From Methylocystis sp. IM3 (GTDB lineage Bacteria > Pseudomonadota > Alphaproteobacteria > Rhizobiales > Beijerinckiaceae), in contig NZ_JBBPBZ010000003.1 of the NCBI RefSeq assembly GCF_038070105.1, positions 31,460-95,459 on the forward strand: a stretch of 64,000 nucleotides of DNA, given 5' to 3'. The notes below the pieces were generated by a model. The model made no database searches, was not told the origin of the DNA, and was given only the letters and a program-made list of their open reading frames with translations. Made by a program: the position numbers and the translations under genes. This document shows positions 50,765 through 61,212 of this stretch, in pieces. Every line of letters begins with the position of its first letter. Positions within the stretch are counted from its first letter, which is position 1.

Positions 50765-51826
50765 ATGACGCAGGCGGCCGGGAATGCAGACGATCAGGCG
50801 CAGAGGCGTCCCAATCTCGCGACGATCCTTGTCGCCTTTGCGATCTTCGTGCTCGTTTTTCATGAATTGCGCTGGGTAATCCTGCCCTTCGTGCTTGCTG
50901 GCCTGCTCGCCTACCTCTTCAACCCCCTCGTTGAACGCATTTCGGCGAGGTTCGAGGCGTCGAGGATCCTGGGAGCGGCGGCCGTATTTGTGACGCTTCT
51001 CACAGCAGCAGTTGTAACGATCTGGATCGGCGCGCGCCCGCTGGTGACAGAGCTCGAACGCGTGGCGACAGATCTGCGCGAGATACTGGGCCGGCTTGCC
51101 CATGGCGTCTTTGACGACAGGACTGTCACCATCTTCGGCATCAACGCGGACGCAAACCAGATCGCCGAGGCGGCGACGAACGGTCTGCGTGGCTGGATCG
51201 GTCAGACCGGCCGTCTGCTGCAACTCGCGTCAGTGAGTTTCGTAGCGTTGTTCGGCTGCATTCTCGTCTTTGTCCTTCTGTTCTACCTGCTCGCCCAGGG
51301 TCCGCAGATCATGCGGAGCCTTCTCTGGCTCGCCCCGCTCGATCAGCGCGACACGATCGAGAAAGTCTGGGCGCGGCTAGGGCCGCTGCTGTGGCGCTAT
51401 ATTTGCGGCGTTCTGATCGTTGTCGCTTACGCAATCGTTGCGGCCTATGTCGGCCTTGGACTCGTGCTCGGCCTCAGACATGCGCTCTTTCTTGCTCTGC
51501 TCACGGGTTTTCTCGAGATGATCCCCGTTGTGGGACCTGGCGCTTCCGCTCTCATCGCCGGCCTGGCCGCAATCGGCAATGCGACAGGAATTGCTCCCAT
51601 AATCGGCTATGCGATCTACGCAATTGCACTGCGCCTGTCGATTGACCAGCTTCTCGGCCCGCTGGTGCTCGGCGCCGCAGCGACGCTCAGTCCCGTGACG
51701 ATCATCTTCTGCTTTCTCGTCGGCGGGGCGCTGTTCGGCGTGTCAGGCGTCATTCTCGCCGCGCCTGCGGCGATTGCGCTCAAGACATGGGTCGCGGTGA
51801 CGCGCGGCGAAACCACGCTCGGATAG
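50765..51826 (+). CDS. AI-2E family transporter-like membrane protein
   Basis: A 353-residue protein of the AI-2E/PerM family (eight helices): LRWVILPFVLAGLLAYLFNPLVERI at the start, a soluble middle segment, then GFLEMIPVVGPG and the final PVTIIFCFLVGGALFGVSGVILAAPAAIAL block. Members have been linked to autoinducer-2 or sodium/proton export; the specific substrate cannot be told. The start at 50765 follows GGCAGGCG; the frame is open back to 50702. Confidence 0.88.
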   Translation: MTQAAGNADDQAQRRPNLATILVAFAIFVLVFHELRWVILPFVLAGLLAYLFNPLVERISARFEASRILGAAAVFVTLLTAAVVTIWIGARPLVTELERVATDLREILGRLAHGVFDDRTVTIFGINADANQIAEAATNGLRGWIGQTGRLLQLASVSFVALFGCILVFVLLFYLLAQGPQIMRSLLWLAPLDQRDTIEKVWARLGPLLWRYICGVLIVVAYAIVAAYVGLGLVLGLRHALFLALLTGFLEMIPVVGPGASALIAGLAAIGNATGIAPIIGYAIYAIALRLSIDQLLGPLVLGAAATLSPVTIIFCFLVGGALFGVSGVILAAPAAIALKTWVAVTRGETTLG

Positions 51827-51834
51827 TCGGGAGA

Positions 51835-52527
51835 CTACCTTGGAGTCGCGCGCCGCCTAAGGTCGGGCAGGATGATCTCGGCGCCGGGACGAAGGCGATT
51901 GGGGTTGAGGCCCGGATTTGCGCTCGCAATATCGCGCCACCGACCGGGATCGTGATAAATTTTGCGTGCAATGCCGCTGAGCGTGTCGCCGGCTACAATT
52001 CTGTAAGTTTCCGCCTGCGTCTCGCTTGCGACGGGCGCTTCCTTGGAAGGCTGAGGAGCTTCGGGCCCAACGGCCGTTTCGGCGCTTCTACCGCCAGACG
52101 GCGGGGCAGACCCGGCATTTCGCTCAGCGGGTTTTCTTGCGGCCGCCTGTGTCGGTGCGACGTGCTCGACGCCGTGATGGCTGAGTGCATGGATCGAGAG
52201 GCCCAACATCACCAGAGCCAGCAGGGCGGCCGCGAGCGGCGCTCTGCTGATGGCGCCGCCATTCCCCAAACGCTCACCGGTTTTTCCTGGCGACTGGATC
52301 GAAGCAGGTACCGCTGTCGCGACGATATATTTGCGTTCGACTTCTCTTTTTTGCAGCTCCTCGATCTGGCCGAGGCTCATCTCCGCGCCATCCGCGTCGA
52401 GAATGTGAATGTCTGGCTCCGCCTGCGCCTCGAGGAGCTTCACCGTTTCAAGGCATCCGGAAGCTGTTTGGCGCTGTGTGAGGATCTTGTCGCTTCCATG
52501 AACGACAGCATAAGCCACGACGGCCAT
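51835..52527 (-). CDS. LysM domain membrane protein
   Basis: A 230-residue protein with a mixed N-terminal part, one membrane helix around residues 95-115 ([18 protein letters not shown]), a Pro/Ala-rich linker and a C-terminal LysM domain ([19 protein letters not shown]...IILP). The LysM would place the C-terminus at the cell wall. The ATG at 52527 is taken as start; a GTG at 52614 extends it. Convergent with the AI-2E gene, 8 bases apart. Confidence 0.8.
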   Translation of the reverse strand: MAVVAYAVVHGSDKILTQRQTASGCLETVKLLEAQAEPDIHILDADGAEMSLGQIEELQKREVERKYIVATAVPASIQSPGKTGERLGNGGAISRAPLAAALLALVMLGLSIHALSHHGVEHVAPTQAAARKPAERNAGSAPPSGGRSAETAVGPEAPQPSKEAPVASETQAETYRIVAGDTLSGIARKIYHDPGRWRDIASANPGLNPNRLRPGAEIILPDLRRRATPR

Positions 52528-52711
52528 CCGCTTTCTTGCTTGGCGCTCAGGGGGAACTCCCACTGAGTTAGCGATTGGACTGCGGAAGGCAAGGCGGCGG
52601 GCGATATTTTCCACTCAGCCCATGCGGGAGGACGCCGTAAGGCGCGGAACGTGCTCCATGAGCTCGCCACGCTATTTTTCTGAGATCATCTTTCAACACC
52701 GGCGCGAAATC

Positions 52712-53926
52712 ATGCAGGCTCAGACCGCTCGGACCGCAAATGGCGTCCCTCAAAGAAGCTTCATGCTCAACTTCGGTCCAGTGCACCCAGCCGCACATGG
52801 GGTCTTGCGCCTGATACTGGAGCTTGATGGCGAAGTCGTTCTTAGGGCCGACCCACACGTCGGATTTCTGCATCGTGGAACGGAAAAGCTGATCGAGGAC
52901 AAAACCTATTTGCAGGCGCTTCCCTATTTCGATCGCCTGGACTACGTGGCGCCGATGAATCAGGAACATGGATTTTGCCTCGCGGTCGAGAAATTGCTCG
53001 GCATCGAGCCGCCATGGCGCGCCCAGCTCATCCGTGTGCTGTTCTGTGAGATCGGGAGGCTTCTGTCGCATCTCCTGAACATCACCACCCAGGCGTCGGA
53101 TGTCGGGGCGCTGACGCCGAACCTCTGGGGATTCGAGGAGCGCGAAAAGCTCATGTGCTTTTATGAGCGCGCATCGGGCGCTCGCCTCCATGCCAATTAT
53201 TTCCGCGTGGGCGGCGTCCATCAGGATTTGCCAGCGCAATTGCTGGAGGACATCTACGCCTTTTGCGACCCGTTTCTCCAGGTCTGCGACGACCTCGAAA
53301 GCATCCTTGGAGAAAACCGTGTTTTCAAAGAGCGCAATGTCGGCATCGGCGTAATCACGCTCGACGACGCATGGGCGCTCGGTTTTTCGGGCGTTATGGT
53401 CCGGGCTTGCGGCGCGCCTTGGGACCTTCGCAAGACGCAGCCTTACGAATGCTACGAAAAACTGGATTTCGATATCCCGATCGGCTCGCGCGGCGATTGT
53501 TACGACCGATACTGCGTGCGCATGGAAGAGATGCGCCAATCGACGGGGATAATGAAACAATGCGTGAAAAAACTGCTGTCACGCGAAGGAATGGGGCCGG
53601 TTGTAGTCCTTGATCACAGGATCGCACCGCCAAAGCGCCGCGTGATGAAGCGCTCCATGGAGGCAATGATAGAGCAGTTCAAGCTCTATTCGGAAGGGCA
53701 CCATGTGCCCGAGGGCGAGGTCTATGCCGCGGTGGAGGCCCCCAAGGGCGAATTCGGAGTCTATCTGGTTTCCGACGGCGGCAACAAGCCATACAGATGC
53801 AAGATCAGGGCTCCCTCATTTGCTCATTTACAGGCGATGGACCGGCTATCACAAGGACACATGCTCGCGGATGTCTCTGCGATCGTCGGATCGCTCGACA
53901 TCGTCTTCGGCGAAATCGACAGATGA
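52712..53926 (+). CDS. Orphan NuoD-like (complex I 49-kDa) subunit
   Basis: A 404-residue protein with the canonical quinone-site and core sequence of Nuo[55 protein letters not shown], and FGEIDR at the end. All conserved blocks are present, so it is not a decayed fragment. However, no other nuo gene lies in this window; normal complex I genes are clustered. It could be a spare subunit, a NuoD paralogue of another complex, or a moonlighting protein. ATG 52712 is chosen over 52658 by family length. Confidence 0.87.
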   Translation: MQAQTARTANGVPQRSFMLNFGPVHPAAHGVLRLILELDGEVVLRADPHVGFLHRGTEKLIEDKTYLQALPYFDRLDYVAPMNQEHGFCLAVEKLLGIEPPWRAQLIRVLFCEIGRLLSHLLNITTQASDVGALTPNLWGFEEREKLMCFYERASGARLHANYFRVGGVHQDLPAQLLEDIYAFCDPFLQVCDDLESILGENRVFKERNVGIGVITLDDAWALGFSGVMVRACGAPWDLRKTQPYECYEKLDFDIPIGSRGDCYDRYCVRMEEMRQSTGIMKQCVKKLLSREGMGPVVVLDHRIAPPKRRVMKRSMEAMIEQFKLYSEGHHVPEGEVYAAVEAPKGEFGVYLVSDGGNKPYRCKIRAPSFAHLQAMDRLSQGHMLADVSAIVGSLDIVFGEIDR

Positions 53927-54044
53927 ATCAGGGCTTGAGGACGTAACGGCTTGGCGTGGCGTCCGTGCGCGCAAAACTCTCTTGGAACATGTGTGTGAGG
54001 TCCTAAGTAGCGTCTCCATATCGCTTGGCGCACATTGAGTGAGC

Positions 54045-55439
54045 ATGGCAATCGCGCAAGGGGGTTCGTTTGTGACTGAAGTCGTCGAATTGGCGGACTT
54101 TGTAGCGCGCGCACATTTTTCTGACATCAGCGCGGCGGCGCTGACGCAGCTGAAGATTCGTATTCTCGACACTATCGGCGTCGCCATTGGAGCCATCGGC
54201 GCCGGACCTCCGGCGGCGATCCGACGCTTGACGGAACAGCTGGGCGGCGCCCCGCTCTCGACCCTCATCGGCGGGGGCGCGACGGCTCCCGATCGGGCGG
54301 CCTTCTACAATGGCGCGCTCAGCCGCTATCTCGACTTCATGGACAGTTACATTGCTCAGGGCGAAACATGCCACCCCTCCGACAATCTCGCGCCTGTAAT
54401 GGCTGCTGCTGAGATGGCGGGTGCGAACGGGGCGGAATTTCTCACGGCCCTGGCGGTCGCCTATCAGGTTCAGACGCGCCTCAGTGACGTGGCTCCGGTG
54501 CGCCGCAAAGGTTTCGACCATACGACACAGGGCGCCTATGCAGTGGCGGCCGGCGTCGCCAAAGCGTTGCGGCTGCCGCGTGACCAGATCGCGAATGCAA
54601 TTGCAATCAGCGGAACCGCGAACGTCGCCCTCAGGGTCGCGCGAACCGGCGCGTTATCCAATTGGAAGGGGCTTGCCTATCCCAATATGGCGATGGCCGC
54701 TACCCATGCGTCGCTTCTTGCGGCTCATGGCGTCACCGGACCGCCTATGGTTTTCGAAGGAAACAAGGGCTTCAAGGAGACGATCAGCGGGCCGTTCGAG
54801 ATCGACTGGCGACATGAAGATCTCGAAAGCGTCCTGAAAACGGTGATCAAGAAACACAACGCCGAAATACACGCGCAGACCGCGATCGAAGCGGCGCTGG
54901 ACATCCGCGCGCGGCCTGGCTTCCGCCTCGAGGCGATCAGAGCCGTTCGCCTCGAGACGTTCGCGGTCGCCTATCATATCATCGGCGGCGGCGAGGAAGG
55001 CGACAAGCATCTGGTGCGGACGAAGGAAGAGGCGGATCATAGCCTGCCTTATATGCTGGCCGTCGCGCTTATCGACGGCGCACTGATGCCCGAGCAGTTC
55101 GCGCGTTCGCGCATTGTCGCACCGGATGTGCAGCACATTCTGCGCAAAGTGACTGTGACGCCCATCGCCGCCTTCACGGCCTTGTTTCCAAATAAGCTCC
55201 CGGCGCGACTCGAGATCGAAATGGACGATGGTTCGATCTTCATGGCGCGGCGCGACGACTACCGTGGTTTCTATACGACGCCTTTCGCTTGGGCCGACGC
55301 GCGCGAGAAATGTGATCTCGTCGTGAGCCGCATCGCTTCACCGGGTTGGTCCGGCGCGGTGGCCGAGGTGGTCTCGAGTCTCGACGAACGACCCTTTGCC
55401 GATCTGATCGCACTCCTCGAGAAGCCAACGAACCGGTGA
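54045..55439 (+). CDS. MmgE/PrpD family protein
   Basis: A 464-residue protein of the MmgE/PrpD family, which includes 2-methylcitrate dehydratase. Conserved regions: LKIRILDTIGVAIGAIGAG, NGALSRYLDFMDSY, GFDHTTQGAYAVAAGVAKAL and SNWKGLAYPNMAM. The specific substrate is not decidable. A GTG at 54039 is six bases upstream and would add two residues. Followed by a ComA-like gene only six bases away, suggesting the two act together; the upstream gap to nuoD is 118 bp. Confidence 0.87.
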   Translation: MAIAQGGSFVTEVVELADFVARAHFSDISAAALTQLKIRILDTIGVAIGAIGAGPPAAIRRLTEQLGGAPLSTLIGGGATAPDRAAFYNGALSRYLDFMDSYIAQGETCHPSDNLAPVMAAAEMAGANGAEFLTALAVAYQVQTRLSDVAPVRRKGFDHTTQGAYAVAAGVAKALRLPRDQIANAIAISGTANVALRVARTGALSNWKGLAYPNMAMAATHASLLAAHGVTGPPMVFEGNKGFKETISGPFEIDWRHEDLESVLKTVIKKHNAEIHAQTAIEAALDIRARPGFRLEAIRAVRLETFAVAYHIIGGGEEGDKHLVRTKEEADHSLPYMLAVALIDGALMPEQFARSRIVAPDVQHILRKVTVTPIAAFTALFPNKLPARLEIEMDDGSIFMARRDDYRGFYTTPFAWADAREKCDLVVSRIASPGWSGAVAEVVSSLDERPFADLIALLEKPTNR

Positions 55440-55445
55440 GTCATC

Positions 55446-56261
55446 ATGAGCGAGACGACCTTCTCCTTTATCCCCCGCGCGGCCCGCTCGGAAAAGCCGA
55501 GAAAAACTGGCCTTACGGAAATTCGCGGACCTTATTACAGCGCTTATGGACCGCGGCATCTTGCTGATGTGCTCGAAACGATGGGCGCGTGGGTGGATGG
55601 CGTCAAATACGCCGGCGGCTCTTTCGCCCTCATGCCGCCGGGCGCTGTGGAAGCCCTCAACAAGGTGGCGCATGATCACGACCTCTATGTTTCCACCGGC
55701 GGCTGGATGGAAAATGTCCTGCGCTTCGGCCCGGACGTCACCGCCCGTTACATTGAAGAGGCGAAGGCGCTGGGCTTCGACATGATTGAAATCTCCGCGG
55801 GATTCATCAGCCTGCCTACGGAGAGCATGCTTCGTCTCGTGGAAGCCGTCAAAAAGGCCGGCCTGAAAGCCAAGCCTGAACTCGGGATCCAATTCGGCGC
55901 AGGCGGCGCGACAGCGGCCGGCGAGCTCCAATCGGAAGGAACAAAAGACGTTGGTTGGCTGATCGCACAGGGAAAAGCCCTTCTCGCCGCCGGCGCCGAT
56001 ATCCTCATGATCGAGAGCGAAGGCGTTACTGAGAGCGTCACAAGCTGGCGAACGGACGTTCCGGCGGCGATCATCAACCAGATCGGGCTCGACAAGGTGA
56101 TGTTCGAAGCTGCAGACCCCCCCGTCTTCGAGTGGTACGTCAAGAATTATGGAAATGAGGTAAATCTCTTCGTGGATCACAGCCAGATCGTGCAGCTCGA
56201 AGCTTTGAGGGCAGGAATCTGGGGAACCAAAAGCACCTGGGGGCGGATTCAAAACATTTGA
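55446..56261 (+). CDS. Phosphosulfolactate synthase family protein (ComA-like)
   Basis: A 271-residue TIM-barrel protein of the ComA/phosphosulfolactate synthase family, which adds sulfite to phosphoenolpyruvate. Motifs: VDGVKYAGGSFALMP, YVSTGGWMENVLRFG, IEISAGFISLP, KPELGIQFGAGG, and NLFVDHSQIVQLEALRAGIWG. In archaea this is the first step of coenzyme M synthesis; bacterial copies may make sulfolactate or another sulfonate. Overall length agrees with the family. It follows the MmgE/PrpD gene by six bases and probably shares its transcript. Confidence 0.9.
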   Translation: MSETTFSFIPRAARSEKPRKTGLTEIRGPYYSAYGPRHLADVLETMGAWVDGVKYAGGSFALMPPGAVEALNKVAHDHDLYVSTGGWMENVLRFGPDVTARYIEEAKALGFDMIEISAGFISLPTESMLRLVEAVKKAGLKAKPELGIQFGAGGATAAGELQSEGTKDVGWLIAQGKALLAAGADILMIESEGVTESVTSWRTDVPAAIINQIGLDKVMFEAADPPVFEWYVKNYGNEVNLFVDHSQIVQLEALRAGIWGTKSTWGRIQNI

Positions 56262-56645
56262 GACTTGCCTGATTGTGGTGCGTACGTACGCAAGAAAGCG
56301 GGCGCCTCCAAAGGCGGCTTGAACAAGCGTTCAGGAAAAGCAATTAATATAATGGGTTGTGTTCCTTGAGGCGACCTCGCCTATTTCCGAGATGGGCTTT
56401 TCCCCCACGTTTCGAAAAAAACAGGAAGCAATGCCGAAACAGAACGGCTCTTTTCCCGGTTTTGAGAAACATCGATGAAATAGGGGGGTAGTAGCTATCG
56501 AGGCGTGGGGACTGGAGAAGCTAAATGATCTACGGAATAAAGAAACTAATCATAGGTTTACTGTCCTGAAAGCGAACCTCTTCGCACGGCTCGCTAAAAA
56601 GTGGGCGCCAACTGTTCCCCGGACATAAAATGGAAGAGAGTGCCG
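56262..56645 (+). promoter_or_regulatory. AT-rich regulatory gap before the RND operon
   Basis: This 384-bp gap has clearly lower G+C than its flanks. It contains a perfect 14-bp palindrome TGCGTACGTACGCA (56279-56292), a dyad TGAAC-AAGC-GTTCA (56320-56333), and a perfect -10 TATAAT (56348-56353) without a good -35 at proper spacing. The two dyads lie just upstream of the -10 and could be operators for a regulator of the efflux genes. No regulator gene is encoded here. Confidence 0.45.
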
Positions 56646-59600
56646 ATGAGCGGCGTTGTAGTGCTTGCGCTTCGTCGTCCCTATACATTCGTCGTTTTGT
56701 CCATCTGCATCCTGATATTCGGCCTCATGGCTGTGTTCAAAACGCCGACAGACGTATTTCCGAACATCAAGATACCCGTCGTGGCGGTAGTTTGGGCCTA
56801 TGCCGGCCTTCTGCCGACAGAGGTATCCGGTCGCATTACCTATCTGTACGAACGGCAGTTAACGTCGAATGTCGAGGGCATCGAACATATTGAGAGCCAC
56901 TCTTATTACGGCAGCAGCATCATAAAAATTTTTTTGCAGCCTGGCGTCGATCTCGCAGCCGCCGAAGCCGATATAGACTCGATATCGCAGACTGTTACGA
57001 AACAGCTTCCCCCAGATATTTCTCCACCAATGGTCATGCGGCTCGAGGCTTCATCCGTGCCGGTCGCAATGCTAAAGGTGACAGCAGAAAGTCTTACGCC
57101 CGCCGATCTCTACAATCTCGCGAAAAACAAGATACGGCCGTTTCTCGTAACGATCCCCGGCGCCATCCTGCCGCATCCCTACGGAGGCCAGGACAAGCAG
57201 TTGTTGGTTTCTTTGGATCAGCAAAAGCTCCTGGCGCGCCACCTCACAGCCGCCGACGTGCACAATGCGCTCGGCCGCCAGAGCATCGTACTTCCCGCAG
57301 GCGATATGAAGCTCAAGGCGACAGACTGGATGGTGCAGACAAACGCCACGCCCATGCAAGTAGCGGATTTCAATAACATCCCGATCAAGACCGTGGGTAA
57401 TGCAACCATCTATATGCGCGACGTCGCTGACGTGCGCCTCGGCGGTCCGCCCCAGATCAACGCTGTCCTCGTTGACGGCAAGCAATCCGTTCTGATCGTC
57501 GTCATGAAGAGCGGCGAAGCTTCAACCCTTGAGGTTGTAGACGGAATTAAAAAGGCAATTCCACGAATTGAGCAGATCGCTCCTCCAGGGGTCAAGGTTG
57601 AGCTGCTCAACGATGCGTCCCTGTTCGTGGAGGACTCCATAATCGACGTGCTCCGTGAGATGGCGTTGGCGTCGGCGTTGACCGGAGTAGTGGTCCTGCT
57701 CTTCTTGGGATCATGGCGGGCAACAGTGATCATCGCGACATCGATTCCGCTGTCTATTCTGTCGGCGATAATCTGCCTGCATTGGATCGGTCAGACGATC
57801 AATGTCATGACTCTTGGCGGTCTGGCGCTGGCGGTCGGAATCCTCGTCGACGACGCCACAGTGATGATCGAAAATATCGACACTCATATAGAGATGGGCA
57901 AACCGCTCGAGACCGCGATCATCGATGCAGCGAATCAAATTGTGATACCGACGTTCGTTTCGACCCTCTGTATCATTATCGTCTGGTTTCCGCTATTTGA
58001 ACTCACAGGCGTCTCAGGGTGGCTGTTCACGCCAATGGCTGAAGCGGTCATGTTTGCGATGATGGCGTCTTTCATTTTATCGCGCACTCTCGTTCCGACG
58101 ATGGCCAAATATCTTCTCGTCGACCCCAATGGTCCGAATGGACACGGCCACGCAATCGCGACCGAGGAAGCGCCGTCTTTGTCCGGCAGACGTAAGTTTC
58201 CTACCGAGGATGAAATCTATGCTCTGGCCAATGCGGATGCGGAGACAAACGCCCTCGCGGGCGACGGCGGTATATCTCACTTCGCGGTCCCCATCCCAGA
58301 TCCGCATGATCACATTGGCGACCACCCGAGTTTCTTCAAGAGAATCCAACGGGGGTTCGAACACGGCTTCGAGCGGTTCCGCGAACGCTACAGCGCGCTC
58401 TTGAGCCGTACCCTCGACAATAGAAGACGTTTCGTCGCGGTGTTTCTCGCCGCCGCGGTGGCGTCGCTGAGTCTTTTCTATTTCAATGGCCAGGAGTTCT
58501 TCCCGGAAATCAAGTCCGGCATTCTCCAGATGCACATGCGGGCGCCGCTCGGTACGCGCATAGAGGCTTCCGGGCGCATTGCCACTCTTGTTTCAAATGA
58601 CATCGAAAGACTGCTCCCGGGCCAAGTGGAAGGGATTGTTTCGAACTGCGGGCTACCAGTTGGACCACATAATCTTGCGTTCATTCCGACCCCGACGATC
58701 GGGGCGCAGGATTGCGATATGACGATCACCCCTCAAGAACGACGCCTCGCCCGTGTGGGATTATCGAGCCATTTTGCGCAAAGCTCTCAACGAGCGCTAC
58801 CCAGGAACGGAATTCACCTTTCAGCCAGCTGACCTGACGGCGAAAATCCTCAATTTCGGTTCACCGTCCCCGATCGACGTCCAGATCAACGGCGGCGACC
58901 AGAATGCGAGTTACGAGTTTGCACGCAAGCTTGCGAGCAAGCTGCGCAGGGTCAGCGGCGCGGTTGATGTCGTCATTCAACAAACGATGCGGACGCCTAC
59001 GCTTCTCGTAGAGGGAAACCGTAGTTTGGGTCTGGGCGTGAAGCTGACGGAAAAGGATATTGCGGATAATCTGCTGATGACGCTCTCTGGAAGCCAGCAG
59101 GTCGATCAGCAGTTCTGGCTCGACCACAAGACGGGTAACTCCTATCAAATCAACGTTTACACGCCGCAGCCGCAGATCACGCGCGTTCAGGATCTCCTCA
59201 CGATCCCCGTAAACAAAACTGAGGGGGAGTCTTCGCCCAATGAAATGCAGCTGCTCGGCAGCGTGGCGTCAATCTCGGCAGTTGGGACGCCTGGCGTCGT
59301 CACGCACGCGAACATCATGCCTCTTTTCAACATTTACGTGTCGGCAGAAAAGCGTGATCTGGGCGGCGTACTGGCTGACGTAAAAGCGACCGCCTGGGAA
59401 ATGGAGGCGGAGTTACCGCGCGGCGCGAGCCTTGAAATTCACGGACAGGCCGAGACGATGCATGGCGCCTATGTCGAGCTCATCGGGGGGCTCGTCGCGT
59501 CTATCGTTCTCATCTACCTGCTGATCGTCGTAAACTTTCAGTCGTGGCTCGATCCCTTCATTATCATTACGGCGTTACCGGGAGCTCTCGCGGGGATCGC

Positions 59601-59970
59601 CTGGTCTCTGTTCCTCACCCATACAAACATCTCCGTGCCAGCTCTGACCGGCGCCATCATGTGTATGGGAACGGCCACAGCCAACGCCGTTCTGGTTGTT
59701 GCTTATGCGCGAGAGCGACTGGAGCTCCATGGCGACGCTATGACGGCGGCGCTCGAAGCGGGCTATTCTCGCATACGTCCAGTGATCATGACCGCGTCCG
59801 CTATGATCATCGGCATGTTGCCCATGTCCATGAGCAACTCACAGAACGCGCCGTTGGGGCGAGCGGTCATCGGCGGGCTGATTGTCGCGACATTCGCAAC
59901 GCTCCTGTTTGTCCCCTGCGTTTATGCGATTGTCTACAAACGCACTCCCAAACAGACGGAGACCCTTTGA
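56646..59970 (+). pseudogene. RND efflux pump permease, split by a one-base frameshift
   Basis: An RND inner-membrane pump of about 1107 residues if repaired. The first part (56646-58731) reads MSGVVVLALRRPYTF through DVFPNIKIPVVAV and the TM4 proton-relay VDDATVMIENI. The second part is in the +1 frame from about 58732, with NFQSWLDPFIIITALPGALAG. The join is a C-run at 58729-58732 (CCCC): removing one C restores ITLKNDASPVWDYRAIL. As read, the first frame ends at 58832 and the second could start only at an internal GTG (58753). A cytoplasmic His-rich insert lies near 58130-58360. TM10 lacks the usual Lys. It may be a real mutation or a base-call error. Confidence 0.85.
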
Positions 59971-61172
59971 TGTCCACGGACCTGCTCCGGCATGTGTATC
60001 CCGACCTGCGCGGGAAAAAGATGAGATTCGGGCTCACTCTCGTACTCCTGGTTTTTATCGGCCTCGTCCTCTATGCGCGAAAGCGTGAGGCGGACGCGAT
60101 TCGAGAGGAGACGCTTGCCAATGCAATTCCAACGGTTTCAGTTACGAATCCGAAACCGGGCGCGCCGACCGAAACGATAACGCTTCCCGGCAACATCGAG
60201 GCCTGGTTTCAGGCGCCCATCTACGCACAAGTATCCGGCTACGTGAAGATGTGGTACAAAGACTATGGCGCGCAGGTGAAGAGAGGCGATGTCCTCGCAG
60301 AAATCAACACGCCGAGCCTGGATGCTCAATACTCACAAGCCAAGGCTGCGCTAGAGGCGGAGCGCGCGAAGTACAACCTCTCCGTAGTTACGGCGCAACG
60401 GTGGACTGCCCTTAGGAAGTCTCACGCCGTTTCGGAACAGGAAATTTCCGTTCAGGAAGCAAATATGCAGGCCGAAAAGGCGCAGCTAGAAGCGGCTGAG
60501 CATAATGTCAATAATTTCGCAGCGCAGCTGCAGTTCAAGACTATCGTCGCGCCCTATGATGGCGTCGTAACGGCGCGCAATATCAATGTCGGAGATTACA
60601 TCAACAAAGATGGAAATATCAGCGACAAGAACTCGGTCACCAACCTGTTTTCGGTCGCGGATATTCACCAATTGCGTCTCTTCATTTCCGTCCCGGAGGC
60701 GTTTGCGCATATTCTGAAACCGGGATTGATCGCCGATATCAAAGTCCCGCAGTTTCCTGATCGTCATTTCAGCGCCAAATTCCTGACGGTCGCCAATGGG
60801 TTCGATCCGACGACGCGAACTGCAGTGACGGAGTTCACAATAGAAAACCAGGATCGGACGCTGTGGCCCGGGTCTTACGCAGCCGTACGATTGACGATTC
60901 CGCTCGACCAAAGCACGCTGACGATCCCATCCAGCTCTCTCGTTTTCCAGGAAAACGGGGCTCAGGTCGCAGTGGTCGGCGTGGACGATGAAGTTCACTT
61001 CAAACCTGTCCACATCAACCGGATTCTCGACGGGGTGATCGAGATAGGCCCTGGCCTTAGACATAGTGATCGCATCGTGAACAATCCGAGTGCGGCGCTC
61101 CTTGAAGGGGATAAGGTTCGTATCGTATCGCCAGCTTCGGGGTACGAAATCGACCCCGCGGATCTGAACTGA
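59970..61172 (+). CDS. RND periplasmic adaptor (membrane fusion protein)
   Basis: A 400-residue adaptor with one N-terminal membrane helix, a lipoyl/biotinyl-like domain (ETITLPGNIEAWFQAPIYAQVSGYVKMW and FKTIVAPYDGVVTARNINVGDYI), a helical hairpin (about 110-185), and beta-barrel and membrane-proximal domains. It links the inner pump to the outer-membrane channel. Start ATG overlaps the pump stop (TGATG). Both partner genes are intact, so the operon would be functional apart from the frameshift. Confidence 0.9.
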   Translation: MSTDLLRHVYPDLRGKKMRFGLTLVLLVFIGLVLYARKREADAIREETLANAIPTVSVTNPKPGAPTETITLPGNIEAWFQAPIYAQVSGYVKMWYKDYGAQVKRGDVLAEINTPSLDAQYSQAKAALEAERAKYNLSVVTAQRWTALRKSHAVSEQEISVQEANMQAEKAQLEAAEHNVNNFAAQLQFKTIVAPYDGVVTARNINVGDYINKDGNISDKNSVTNLFSVADIHQLRLFISVPEAFAHILKPGLIADIKVPQFPDRHFSAKFLTVANGFDPTTRTAVTEFTIENQDRTLWPGSYAAVRLTIPLDQSTLTIPSSSLVFQENGAQVAVVGVDDEVHFKPVHINRILDGVIEIGPGLRHSDRIVNNPSAALLEGDKVRIVSPASGYEIDPADLN

Positions 61173-61212
61173 CACGATAGACGAAAGATCGTCAAATCCG
61201 AGTAGCTCCTGT

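Noticed and set aside
56320..56333. TGAAC-N4-GTTCA as a LexA box
   Set aside because: The GAAC-N4-GTTC pattern is that of Gram-positive LexA; alphaproteobacterial LexA binds GTTC-N7-GTTC. Left as an unassigned dyad.
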